Notes under the pieces: generated by a model | Seen by the model: only the letters and a program-made list of their open reading frames with translations | Database searches by the model: none | Told to the model about the DNA's origin: nothing | In this document: positions 53,366-61,935 of the stretch, piece after piece | Position numbering within the stretch: position 1 is the first letter of the stretch | How the letters are laid out: the number at the start of each line of letters is the position of its first letter | Position numbers and translations under genes: made by a program | Origin: Lachnospiraceae bacterium | GTDB lineage: Bacteria; Bacillota; Clostridia; Lachnospirales; Lachnospiraceae | DNA length: 64,000 nucleotides | Assembly: GCA_910575605.1 (NCBI GenBank) | Contig: CAJTEW010000009.1 | Coordinates: 62,001 to 126,000 of the forward strand | Reading direction: 5' to 3'

Positions 53366-54060
53366 AAAAATGGTCAGAGCTTCCAGGAAGAATGCGGAAA
53401 AAGGAAGTAAGTAAATATTATAAGATTCTGCGCAGACGGCAGGGAAGTATATGCATAAAGCGGGTGATTGATCTGTTTTTAGCCTCTTTTCTGCTTATTC
53501 CCCTCCTGCCTGTTATGCTAATTATTGCTGTAATGGTAAAGACAGACAGCAGAGGTCCGGTATTTTTCAGGCAGGAACGGGTAACACAGTATGGGAAAAT
53601 TTATCGGATTTTCAAGTTTAGGACTATGGTGCAGGATGCGGACAAGAAAGGTCCGTCAGTAACATCAGGAAAAGACAGCCGTATTACTAAAATAGGAGGG
53701 AAGCTTCGGGCTCTGCGCTTAGATGAGCTGCCCCAGCTCTTTAATGTGCTGACGGGAGATATGTCTTTTGTTGGAACAAGGCCGGAGGTGCCGGAATATG
53801 TGGACAGATATACGCCTGAAATGTATGCTACTTTGCTGCTTCCTGCAGGAATTACTTCCAGAACGAGTATTGCTTATAAAGAAGAGGCAGAAGTAATTGA
53901 AGATTATAAAAGGAAATATCCTGAAAAGTCGACGGAGGATATTTATATTGAGTATGTGCTGCCAGAGAAGATGGTATACAATCTCAAATATTTGGAAACT
54001 TTCAGCATATGCGGGGATTTAAAAATTATGTTTGATACGGCGCTGGCTGTATTAAAATAA
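53359..54060 (+). CDS. PglC/WcaJ-like polyprenyl-phosphate sugar-1-phosphate transferase
   Basis: Initiating transferase of 233 residues. One membrane segment (VIDLFLASFLLIPLLPVMLI, about 36-60) precedes the catalytic core with FRQERVTQYGKIYRIFKFRT, the Asp-Glu pair LRLDELPQLFNVL, and DMSFVGTRPEVPEYV. The short monotopic form (one helix) is PglC-like and not the five-helix WbaP form. It would load the first sugar on undecaprenyl phosphate. The start ATG at 53359 overlaps the aminotransferase stop by seven bases. Confidence 0.93.
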   Translation: MLKKWSELPGRMRKKEVSKYYKILRRRQGSICIKRVIDLFLASFLLIPLLPVMLIIAVMVKTDSRGPVFFRQERVTQYGKIYRIFKFRTMVQDADKKGPSVTSGKDSRITKIGGKLRALRLDELPQLFNVLTGDMSFVGTRPEVPEYVDRYTPEMYATLLLPAGITSRTSIAYKEEAEVIEDYKRKYPEKSTEDIYIEYVLPEKMVYNLKYLETFSICGDLKIMFDTALAVLK

Positions 54061-54084
54061 AGAAAGTACTTTTGGAGAATCAAT

Positions 54085-55335
54085 ATGAAAAAGAAGATAG
54101 CGATTATCACAATGGGGGTAAAGCTGAATAATGAGCCTGGTTATTCGAGATTTAAATATCTTTCAGATTTCCTTTCTGATGCAGGCTATAAGGTGGATTT
54201 GATTACCACATCTTTTCAGCATTGGGAAAAGGCACAAAGAGATATTAAGAAGATAAGAAAAGATAAGTATAAGTTTCGACTGAGGTTTATCTATGAGCCT
54301 GGTTATAAAAAAAATGTGGATTTACGTCGTATTATCAGTCATAAGATTGCGGCCGCGAACCTTAGAAAGCTGCTTAAAAAAGTTGGAAATTATGACTTGA
54401 TTTACTGTGAGATTCCTCCGAATGATGTGGCGCTTGTGGCAGCGAAATATGCAAAAAAGAAAAATATTCCTTTTGTAGCAGACATTAATGATTTGTGGCC
54501 GGAAGCAATGCGTATGGTAGTCGATATCCCTGTGATAAGTGATATCTTGTTTTATCCTCTGAAGAGGGATGCCGAGAAGGTATATGCTTCTGTTTCGGGG
54601 ATTGTTGGGACATCAGATGAATACAGGGACAGGCCGCTTAAAAACCAGAAGCTTTCAGTACCTAAAGAGACAGTATATGTTGGAAATGAAATCCGTGAAT
54701 TTGATGAAGGAGTGGAGAAATTTTCGGATGGTATTGAAAAAAGCAAAGATGAATTCTGGGTAACTTATGCAGGAACGATTGGAACAAGCTACGACATTCA
54801 GACAATGGTACTTGTCGGAAAAGAGCTTGAAAAAAGAGGAAAGCCATGGATTAAAATTAAAATATTAGGGGACGGTCCCATGAAGGAGGAGCTGGAAAGG
54901 CTGTCAGCAGAATGTGGTTGTTCAAACGTGGAGTTTGCAGGCTATGTTCCTTATGGAGAGATGGCGGCTTTTCTAAAAAAGTCGGATATCCTTGTAAATT
55001 CCTTTGTGAAAAAAGCACCCCAGAGTATTGTAACAAAGATAGGGGATTATCTGGCTGCAGGACGTCCCATGATTAATACGTGTATGAGCCGGGAATTTAG
55101 AGAAAAAGTGAAAAAAGACGATTTCGGCATAAATATTGAGCCGGAAAATGCAGTTATTCTAGCCGATGCAGTAGAAAAATTATACCAGAATGAAGCAAGG
55201 CGTAAAGAGATGGGAAGAAATGCAAGAAAGACGGCAGAGGAGCAGTTTGACCGCCCGCAGTCATATAAAAAGATTGAAGAATTGATCAAAAGGCTTACAG
55301 AGGAATCAAAAGATGAAAACAGAAACAGGACATAA
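54085..55335 (+). CDS. GT4-type glycosyltransferase (WbuB-like)
   Basis: GT-B fold transferase of 416 residues. N-terminal part KKKIAIITMGVKLNNEPGYSRF (the first 19 shown as KKKIAIITMGVKLNNEPGY) fits the acceptor-binding domain. The C-terminal donor domain has VTYAGTIGTSYDIQTMV, ILGDGPMKEELERL, and the E-x7-E-like region around SIVTKIGDYLAAGRPMI. WbuB-like enzymes add an aminosugar early in O-antigen or capsule assembly. It overlaps the next gene by 23 bases. Confidence 0.85.
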   Translation: MKKKIAIITMGVKLNNEPGYSRFKYLSDFLSDAGYKVDLITTSFQHWEKAQRDIKKIRKDKYKFRLRFIYEPGYKKNVDLRRIISHKIAAANLRKLLKKVGNYDLIYCEIPPNDVALVAAKYAKKKNIPFVADINDLWPEAMRMVVDIPVISDILFYPLKRDAEKVYASVSGIVGTSDEYRDRPLKNQKLSVPKETVYVGNEIREFDEGVEKFSDGIEKSKDEFWVTYAGTIGTSYDIQTMVLVGKELEKRGKPWIKIKILGDGPMKEELERLSAECGCSNVEFAGYVPYGEMAAFLKKSDILVNSFVKKAPQSIVTKIGDYLAAGRPMINTCMSREFREKVKKDDFGINIEPENAVILADAVEKLYQNEARRKEMGRNARKTAEEQFDRPQSYKKIEELIKRLTEESKDENRNRT

Positions 55336-56398
55336 CCCTTTTTTTAGTATTGTTATGCCAGTGTATCAGGTAGAACGATATATTTCAAAGGCAGTGAAAA
55401 GCATACAAGGGCAGACGTTTTCTGATTGGGAGCTGATAGTTGTAAATGACTGCACGGTGGACAGAAGTGCGGCGATTGCAGAAAAATTTGCGGGAATAGA
55501 CCACCGGATTAAAATAGTGTACCATGAAGTTAACAAAGGCTTAAGTGCTGCCCGCAATACCGGGATAAAAGAAGCCTCGGGAAAGTATATATGGTTTATG
55601 GATTCAGATGACTATGTGGACGCCGACTTACTGGAGAAGGTCTATCAGTCAGTGCAAAAGAATCCGGCCCAGCTAATCGTATTTGGACTTTGGGAAGAAT
55701 ATTTTGATAAAACCGGGAGGTTTAGTTACCGCCATGGGATTCATCCAAAGGAAGGATACTTTTCTGATAAAGTAAGCCTTCGAAAGGAAATTATTCATCT
55801 GGAGCAGACAACACTTTATGGTTATGCATGGAATAAGCTTTATGATCTTGACTATCTTCGGACGCTGAATCTGAAATATGAGAGTATAAAGTTGATTGAA
55901 GATATTCTGTTTAATGTAAAGTTTTGTATGGATATAGAGAGCATGAATCTTATACCACAGGCAATGTATCATTATCAGAAAAGACTTGATGACAGTCTGA
56001 CGAATAAGTTTGTGCCTGATTACTATGAGCTGCATAAGAAAAGAATCGAGATTATTTATGAGCAGCACAGGTATTGGGGCTTGTGTTCAGACGGGGTGAA
56101 GGAAATACTGGGAAGTCTTTATGCAAGATATATTCTGTCAACACTTCAGAGAAACTGCGACAAGCGTGCAGATATGCCCCATGCAAAACGCTATAAATGG
56201 TGCAGAGAGTTATTTGGTCAGGAGCTTTTTAATACATTAATGCCCTATGCAAAATCATCCGGCAGTATAAGTCTTAGAGCAGCGATTGCACTGCTTAGGA
56301 CAAAAAAGACTATGTGGTGTCTGGCAATGGGCAGGTTTATTTATATTGTAAGACAGAAGCTTCCCATGTTTTATACAAAAATAAAATCAGGGAGATAA
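55313..56398 (+). CDS. GT2-family glycosyltransferase
   Basis: GT-A fold transferase of 361 residues. FFSIVMPVYQVERYISKAV at the start, VVNDCTVDRS (first Asp motif) at about 43-52 and the DxD-like FMDSDDYVD at about 95-103. The C-terminal 150 residues, helix-rich with two basic stretches, are characteristic of capsular GT2 enzymes. Linkage and donor cannot be inferred. Overlaps the previous gene and ends three bases before the polymerase gene. Confidence 0.87.
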   Translation: MKTETGHNPFFSIVMPVYQVERYISKAVKSIQGQTFSDWELIVVNDCTVDRSAAIAEKFAGIDHRIKIVYHEVNKGLSAARNTGIKEASGKYIWFMDSDDYVDADLLEKVYQSVQKNPAQLIVFGLWEEYFDKTGRFSYRHGIHPKEGYFSDKVSLRKEIIHLEQTTLYGYAWNKLYDLDYLRTLNLKYESIKLIEDILFNVKFCMDIESMNLIPQAMYHYQKRLDDSLTNKFVPDYYELHKKRIEIIYEQHRYWGLCSDGVKEILGSLYARYILSTLQRNCDKRADMPHAKRYKWCRELFGQELFNTLMPYAKSSGSISLRAAIALLRTKKTMWCLAMGRFIYIVRQKLPMFYTKIKSGR

Positions 56399-56401
56399 TA
56401 G

Positions 56402-57769
56402 ATGGAAAAGAAGCTGGAATTAAGTGCAAAAATTTTATACCTGTGTCTTGCCTTAAGTACTTTTAATTCGTTTATATATACATCGCGGATACAGCCTGTT
56501 TTAGTAAAGCTGACACTTGTTTTTGCTGTGTGTCTGCTGATGCTGCGTCTTTTAAAGCATAGGATATACAGGCGGATGCCCTGCCTCATACTTATGGTTC
56601 TTTTTTGTGCAAGCTTTGTATTGTCAGCAGTTATGAACCGGCAGTATGGAATTGTGGGAAATGGAAAATGGATCATCTGGACTGGAATTCAATTTTTTGT
56701 CCTTTACCTGTGTGATGTGGAAAGAGATATTAAGGAATATAAGAAGGAATTTTATATTTTATCACACATAATGATTATTTACGGTGTAGTGAGCAGTCTG
56801 ATAAGCTTGGGCATGCTGGCCGCCTCTTATTCTGACATAATTATTACTGCAGATGAGGAGATGGTTGTCTGTGGATTTACCTGGGGGAGATTGTGGGGGG
56901 TCTATACAGATCCTAATTACGGAGCTGTATTCAGTGTGATTGTTATTATATTGTCGGTACTATTTTTTCTGAGAAAGCAGGGAAGAGTGAAAATCCTTTA
57001 TTGCTTGGGGATTATTACTTGCTTTTTATATCTGATATTTTCAGATTCAAGAACGGGAGAAGTTTCTCTCATATGCAGCTTGGGGCTATTTGTGTGTATA
57101 GCTGTAATTCACAAAGAAAAGGAGAAAAAAGCAGTCGTAAGAATCGGAATGGCGGCTTTAGCAGTGCTTGTAACCGCGGGTGTCTCTTTTACAGGAAACC
57201 GTTTGATTAAAACAGAGTATAACCGGAAACTGGCACCTGTTTTTGCAGAGATGTTTCCAAAGAAAGAGATAAATCAGCATGTAAAGAATAAAGTTGGACG
57301 CAAACAGGATATAGAAGCTGATGTCAGCAATGGCAGATTTGCCTTATGGGAAAGCGGAATAGAGGTATGGAAGTCGAGTCCTGTTTATGGAACTGGTTAT
57401 ACAACATTTGTCTCATATGCAAAAGAGCATACACCGGACATTTATGCAGTGAATACAGGAGGAGCAGACTATGTCAGTCTGCACAATACATTTATAAATA
57501 CATTGGCCTATCAGGGGAGCATAGGGTTTGTACTGTTTCTGATGATTGCTTTTTTAATCGCTTTATATGTCGTGAAGCCGGTCCTCTTATCAGAAAGAGA
57601 GGTATATCTGGAGTTAGGAGCCATGTTGTCCTGTATAAGTGCAGTGCTTATATCCATGATGTTCTATATGGAGGGGATATATACAAATTCACCGGGCACC
57701 TTTGTACTGTGGGTATTCTGTGGCTATATGGTGCAGTATTCATACAGGAAAAGAAAAGGAGCGGCTTAA
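56402..57769 (+). CDS. wzy: O-antigen/capsule polymerase (Wzy/ligase-like)
   Basis: Membrane protein of 455 residues with about ten to twelve helices. The large loop between helices (about 265-360) has GRFALWESGIEVWKSSPVYG and GADYVSLHNTFINTLAYQG, typical of Wzy_C/O-antigen ligase-type proteins that polymerise repeat units outside the membrane. One polymerase plus one flippase in the same cluster implies the Wzx/Wzy pathway. Symbol given by class; sequence similarity between Wzy proteins is low. Confidence 0.8.
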   Translation: MEKKLELSAKILYLCLALSTFNSFIYTSRIQPVLVKLTLVFAVCLLMLRLLKHRIYRRMPCLILMVLFCASFVLSAVMNRQYGIVGNGKWIIWTGIQFFVLYLCDVERDIKEYKKEFYILSHIMIIYGVVSSLISLGMLAASYSDIIITADEEMVVCGFTWGRLWGVYTDPNYGAVFSVIVIILSVLFFLRKQGRVKILYCLGIITCFLYLIFSDSRTGEVSLICSLGLFVCIAVIHKEKEKKAVVRIGMAALAVLVTAGVSFTGNRLIKTEYNRKLAPVFAEMFPKKEINQHVKNKVGRKQDIEADVSNGRFALWESGIEVWKSSPVYGTGYTTFVSYAKEHTPDIYAVNTGGADYVSLHNTFINTLAYQGSIGFVLFLMIAFLIALYVVKPVLLSEREVYLELGAMLSCISAVLISMMFYMEGIYTNSPGTFVLWVFCGYMVQYSYRKRKGAA

Positions 57770-57771
57770 GT

Positions 57772-58869
57772 ATGGAAAAGGTGCTTGCCGGATTTATCGG
57801 AAATGGAAAAGCAGGCGGAGTAGACAGATATTTGCTAAATTTCTGGGAAGAGGTTTCCAGTGATGACATTCGAATTGATTTTTTGACAAATGAAATTGAT
57901 AATGAACTGCAGAGGGAATTAAAGAGCCGCAAATCCAGAATATTTGCAGTGGCGGATCTGAAGCACCCAGTCCGCCAGTACAGACAGATTAGAAAAATTT
58001 TAAGACAGGGAAATTACGATGTCGTATATTTTAATATTTCTACGGCAATCGAATGCATTGCAGTAATTGCTGCTAAGCATGAGAATGTAAAGAAAAGAAT
58101 ACTCCACAGCCATTCCAGCGGGAATAATTGTGAAACCCTGCTAAAAAGATCAGTTTATAATTTTATCCATAGTTTCTGCCGTTTGCTTTTATATCGTTAT
58201 GCGACACAGTACTGTGGATGTTCAAAAAAAGCAGGAGAGTGGCTTTTCCCAAAAAAGATTGTGGAATCTGACAGATTTGAAGTTATCTATAATGCAGTGG
58301 AAAGAAAAAGATTTGAGTATCAGGCAGAGGTGCGTGAAGAGGTAAGGGCAGAATTATGCCTGAAAGACAGTCTGACAGTGGGAAATATAGCCAATTTCTG
58401 TTACCAGAAAAACCATGTATTCCTATTAAAAATTTTTGCAGAGGTATTAAAACAGCGGCCAGACGCAATTCTTGTTCTTGTGGGAAATGGAGTGCAGTAT
58501 GATAAGATCCGTCAGAAGGTAAAGGAAATGCACATGGAATCTTCTGTTAGATTTTTAGGAGGAAGAGGAGATGTGCACAGGATTTATCAGGCGATGGATG
58601 TGTTTGTCTTACCTTCTAGATTTGAAGGACTTCCTATTGTGGGAGTGGAGGCGCAGTTTTCAGGCCTTCCCTGTATTATGAGCGGGGAAATTACAAGGGA
58701 GGCTGCTATAACAAAGAGATGCCACTTTTTAGGACTTGAGGAAGATGTAAGTACATGGGCAGATATGATTATAAGGTCCGCAGGGGAAAGAACAGAAGCA
58801 AAATTTTTACAAAAAGCAGAAAATTATGATCTTGACAGGCAAAAGGAGCAGTTAAAGGCACTGATTTAA
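57772..58869 (+). CDS. GT4-family glycosyltransferase
   Basis: GT-B transferase of 365 residues. The start is the ATG at 57772 (MEKVLAGFIGNGKAGGVDRY) after AGGAG; a 142-codon upstream extension in this frame lies within wzy and is discarded. Donor-site features are VGNIANFCYQKNHVFLL, LVGNGVQYDKI, and the E-x7-E motif PSRFEGLPIVGVEAQ (Glu pair). The middle HSHSSGNN is typical of capsule GT4 enzymes such as EpsF/CapM type. Donor unknown. Confidence 0.87.
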   Translation: MEKVLAGFIGNGKAGGVDRYLLNFWEEVSSDDIRIDFLTNEIDNELQRELKSRKSRIFAVADLKHPVRQYRQIRKILRQGNYDVVYFNISTAIECIAVIAAKHENVKKRILHSHSSGNNCETLLKRSVYNFIHSFCRLLLYRYATQYCGCSKKAGEWLFPKKIVESDRFEVIYNAVERKRFEYQAEVREEVRAELCLKDSLTVGNIANFCYQKNHVFLLKIFAEVLKQRPDAILVLVGNGVQYDKIRQKVKEMHMESSVRFLGGRGDVHRIYQAMDVFVLPSRFEGLPIVGVEAQFSGLPCIMSGEITREAAITKRCHFLGLEEDVSTWADMIIRSAGERTEAKFLQKAENYDLDRQKEQLKALI

Positions 58870-58888
58870 CTTGCATGGAGGAAGCTTT

Positions 58889-59923
58889 ATGGAACTCGTA
58901 AGCGTAATTGTTCCGATCTATAGGGTAGAGGCATATTTGGAAAAATGTATTCGAAGTATTCAAAGGCAGACTTATACAGAACTTGAAATTATATTGGTAG
59001 ATGATGGATCGCCGGATAACTGCGGAGAGATGTGTGAAAATTATTCTAGAGAGGATAGCCGGATTTGGGTAATTCATAAGAATAATGGAGGTCTGGGAGA
59101 TGCGCGGAATGTGGGTGTCCAGAAAGCAGCAGGAAAATATATACTGTTTGTTGACAGTGACGACTGGATTCATGAGAGATTGGTTCAAAAAACTGTTGAG
59201 ACAGCCGAGGAATATAAAGCAGATATTGTTTTTTTTGATTATGCAGGAATAGATGAGGAGGGACAACGTAAAGAGATATTTACATCAGATATTCCAGAAA
59301 ATTGTACATTATCAGCAGAAAGGGAACCAGGATTGATTATGTGTTCCTGCTCAGCTGTCAATAAATTGTATAGAAAATCTTTTTGGGACACAGCTGGTTT
59401 TTCCTTTACAACAGGGAGATATTATGAGGATTTAGGAACCATACCGAAAGTAATGGGAATGGCAAAACGAATTGTATACAGGAAGGAAGTTCTGTATTAT
59501 TACCGCACAAGGAGCGGTTCCATTATGCACAGCATGGATTTTAAAAAGAATTTCGAAGACAGGACAGCTGTGACAGATGGGGTGCTGGCATTTTATAAAA
59601 AGAATGGTTTATGGAAAAAATACAGGGAAGAGCTGGAATATCTTGTGTTTGAAAACACATATTTTGTTCCCTCAAAGGAGATTGTGCTTTCAGACAGGAA
59701 AAGTCCTTATCTTCAGAAGTTCAGAGCATATGCATACAGCCGGTTCCCATCTCTGGATGAAAATAAGTATATAAAGCTGCTCTCTGGTAAAAATAAACTA
59801 TTGTATTTTCTTTTAAAAAAGAAGTTATATATTTTGATGATTTTATTATCTTGTGCAAGAAGAGCAAAGGAGAGTATGCAAAATAAAATGTGGAGGAAGA
59901 AGCCGTGGAATTGGTCAGCGTAG
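58889..59923 (+). CDS. GT2-family glycosyltransferase (tandem paralogue 1)
   Basis: GT-A transferase of 344 residues, started at the ATG at 58889 (MELVSVIVPIYRVEAYLEKC) with GGAGG six to ten bases upstream. VDDGSPDNCGEMCE and FVDSDDWIHE are the two Asp motifs. The following gene encodes a closely similar protein (same MELVSV-like start, IQRQTYxxLEIILVDDGSP, RYYEDLGTxPK and the tail PSKEIVL), so this pair arose by duplication. The C-terminal halves have diverged, which suggests different acceptors. Confidence 0.88.
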   Translation: MELVSVIVPIYRVEAYLEKCIRSIQRQTYTELEIILVDDGSPDNCGEMCENYSREDSRIWVIHKNNGGLGDARNVGVQKAAGKYILFVDSDDWIHERLVQKTVETAEEYKADIVFFDYAGIDEEGQRKEIFTSDIPENCTLSAEREPGLIMCSCSAVNKLYRKSFWDTAGFSFTTGRYYEDLGTIPKVMGMAKRIVYRKEVLYYYRTRSGSIMHSMDFKKNFEDRTAVTDGVLAFYKKNGLWKKYREELEYLVFENTYFVPSKEIVLSDRKSPYLQKFRAYAYSRFPSLDENKYIKLLSGKNKLLYFLLKKKLYILMILLSCARRAKESMQNKMWRKKPWNWSA

Positions 59924-60906
59924 TAGTTCCAATATATAAGGTGGAAAAATACCTGGAAAAATGTGTAAGCAGTATTCAGAGGCAGACTTACCAGAATTTG
60001 GAAATTATTCTCGTAGATGACGGTTCACCAGACCATTCCGGTGAAATGTGCGATGTATATGTAGAAAAGGATTCACGGATTTGTGTCATTCATAAAGCTA
60101 ATGGAGGGTTGAGTGATGCCAGAAATGCAGGCGCGGAAAAAGCAACTGGAAAATATCTTCTTTTTGTGGACAGTGACGATTATATTGCAGAGGATTTGAT
60201 AGAAAAGGCTGTACGGACTGCTGAGAAAACGTGCTGTGACATAGTGCTATTTGATTATTTCCATGTGGAAGATGGGATAAAGGAAATCAGGGAGACAAAT
60301 CTGCCGCCGAAGAAAAAAATCAGTCTTGAAAAAGAAAAAAATCTGCTTTTAATTCCCCCTGCTTCATGGCTTAAACTGTTTAACCGCGAATTTTATGAGA
60401 GGACAGGGATCAGTTTTCCAAAAGGACGTTATTATGAGGATTTGGGAACAACTCCAAAGTTTGTACTGGAGGCAGGAAGCGTTGTATATCTGCCGGAGGC
60501 TTTATATTATTATATAGTGCGCAAAGATTCCATTATGGGAAGCAAAGACTATATTAGAAATTATAGGGACAAAAAGCACGTGCTTGAAGATGTTTTGAAT
60601 TACTATAAAGATAGAAATGTTTATGACAGATACAAGGAAGAATTGGAGTACCTGGTATTTGCCAACTTATATTTTGAACCCTCAAAAGAAATGGTGCTTG
60701 CAGGGGTAAAGGCAGACCATCTCCAGATGGCACGAACATACATATATCAAAATTTTTCTAAATTTTGTAAGAATAAGTATGTGTGCCAGCTTGGGAAAAA
60801 GGACAGGCTTCACATTTGGATTTTGAATACAAGACAATACTGGCTTATGAGACTGTTATCAAAAAGCAGACAGGTTCTAAAAAAAGGCAGAGGAAGGTAT
60901 AGATAG
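59905..60906 (+). CDS. GT2-family glycosyltransferase (tandem paralogue 2)
   Basis: GT-A transferase of 333 residues from the GTG at 59905 (VELVSVVVPIYKVEKYLEKC) with GGAGG at 59892-59896. The gene overlaps its paralogue by 19 bases. Motifs VDDGSPDHSGEMCD and FVDSDDYIAE correspond position by position to those of the previous protein. The C-terminal region keeps YLVFANLYFEPSKEMVLA. Likely adds the next sugar to the same chain. Confidence 0.87.
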   Translation: MELVSVVVPIYKVEKYLEKCVSSIQRQTYQNLEIILVDDGSPDHSGEMCDVYVEKDSRICVIHKANGGLSDARNAGAEKATGKYLLFVDSDDYIAEDLIEKAVRTAEKTCCDIVLFDYFHVEDGIKEIRETNLPPKKKISLEKEKNLLLIPPASWLKLFNREFYERTGISFPKGRYYEDLGTTPKFVLEAGSVVYLPEALYYYIVRKDSIMGSKDYIRNYRDKKHVLEDVLNYYKDRNVYDRYKEELEYLVFANLYFEPSKEMVLAGVKADHLQMARTYIYQNFSKFCKNKYVCQLGKKDRLHIWILNTRQYWLMRLLSKSRQVLKKGRGRYR

Positions 60907-60907
60907 C

Positions 60908-61924
60908 GTGGAAAAAATTTTAACAATTACAGTGCCGGCCTATAATGTAGAAACATTTTTAAGACAGACACTAACGTCCTTTGTAGATGAAAGAATCTTA
61001 AAGGAACTAGAGGTTTTGATTATAGACGATGGTTCTGGTGATAATACGGCAGAGATAGGCCGTATATATGAAAAAAAATATCCGGAAACCTTTCGTGTAA
61101 TTTCAAAAGAAAACGGGGGGCATGGTTCAACGATAAACCGGGGAATAAAAGAGGCAGAGGGGAAATATTTTAAGGTTGTAGACGGAGATGACTGGGTGGA
61201 TACAGAAGGTCTTATAAATCTTATAGGGAAGCTTAGGACCTGTGATACAGATTATGTATTTACAAACTATTATGAAGTAAACGATGTAACGAAAGAGTTA
61301 AAAGAAGTAAAATTTCCTGAAATTGAAAGAGAAAAAGAATTACCTTTTGAATCAATTGAAAAAGAAACAAGAATCTCCATGCATGCTCTCGTGATTAAGA
61401 CCTCTGTACTGCGGAATAATAAAATATGGATAGATGAGCACAGCTTTTATGTAGACATTGAATATATTCTGTATCCTGTACCATATGTTGAGACGGTTAT
61501 TTATTATGATATATTTGTATATATGTACCGACTGGCACAGGTGAATCAGAGTGTGAGTATGAAGGGATACCAGAAGCATATGCAGAACCATATAGATGTG
61601 ATTATGCACACACTGGACTATATTAATCATTACAAGAAAAGTGATTCTGTAAAAGAGAGCCGGATCCGGTATATGGAAAAAAGGATTGCAGAGATGGTAC
61701 ATGGCCAGGTGGATATTTTTACCAGTTTTTCACCCAAGGACAGAAAAATCAGAGAACAGTTTGCAGAGTTTGACATAGAAGTTAAAGAAAAAAACCCTTC
61801 TGTGTATGCGTGGTCGGGGGAATACAGTGGAATGCTGCGCATGTTAAGGAAAACCGGTTTTCGTTTTTACAGGCTCATTTTATGGCTGAGCAGACAGCGA
61901 AATAGAAGTATAGAGGAAGGTTAA
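60908..61924 (+). CDS. GT2-family glycosyltransferase
   Basis: GT-A transferase of 338 residues, GTG start at 60908 one base after the previous stop. ILTITVPAYNVETFLRQTL, IDDGSGDNT and VVDGDDWVDT form the donor-binding core. It is less similar to the tandem pair and is of the type often seen in wall teichoic-acid-like or capsule clusters. A middle segment FESIEKETRISMHALVIKTS contacts the acceptor in related proteins. Sugar specificity unknown. Confidence 0.86.
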   Translation: MEKILTITVPAYNVETFLRQTLTSFVDERILKELEVLIIDDGSGDNTAEIGRIYEKKYPETFRVISKENGGHGSTINRGIKEAEGKYFKVVDGDDWVDTEGLINLIGKLRTCDTDYVFTNYYEVNDVTKELKEVKFPEIEREKELPFESIEKETRISMHALVIKTSVLRNNKIWIDEHSFYVDIEYILYPVPYVETVIYYDIFVYMYRLAQVNQSVSMKGYQKHMQNHIDVIMHTLDYINHYKKSDSVKESRIRYMEKRIAEMVHGQVDIFTSFSPKDRKIREQFAEFDIEVKEKNPSVYAWSGEYSGMLRMLRKTGFRFYRLILWLSRQRNRSIEEG

Positions 61925-61935
61925 AGGCGTACGGT

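Noticed and set aside
57346-57771. 142-codon N-terminal extension of the GT4 glycosyltransferase
   Set aside because: It lies inside wzy in another frame; the ATG at 57772 has AGGAG and begins a normal GT4 domain.
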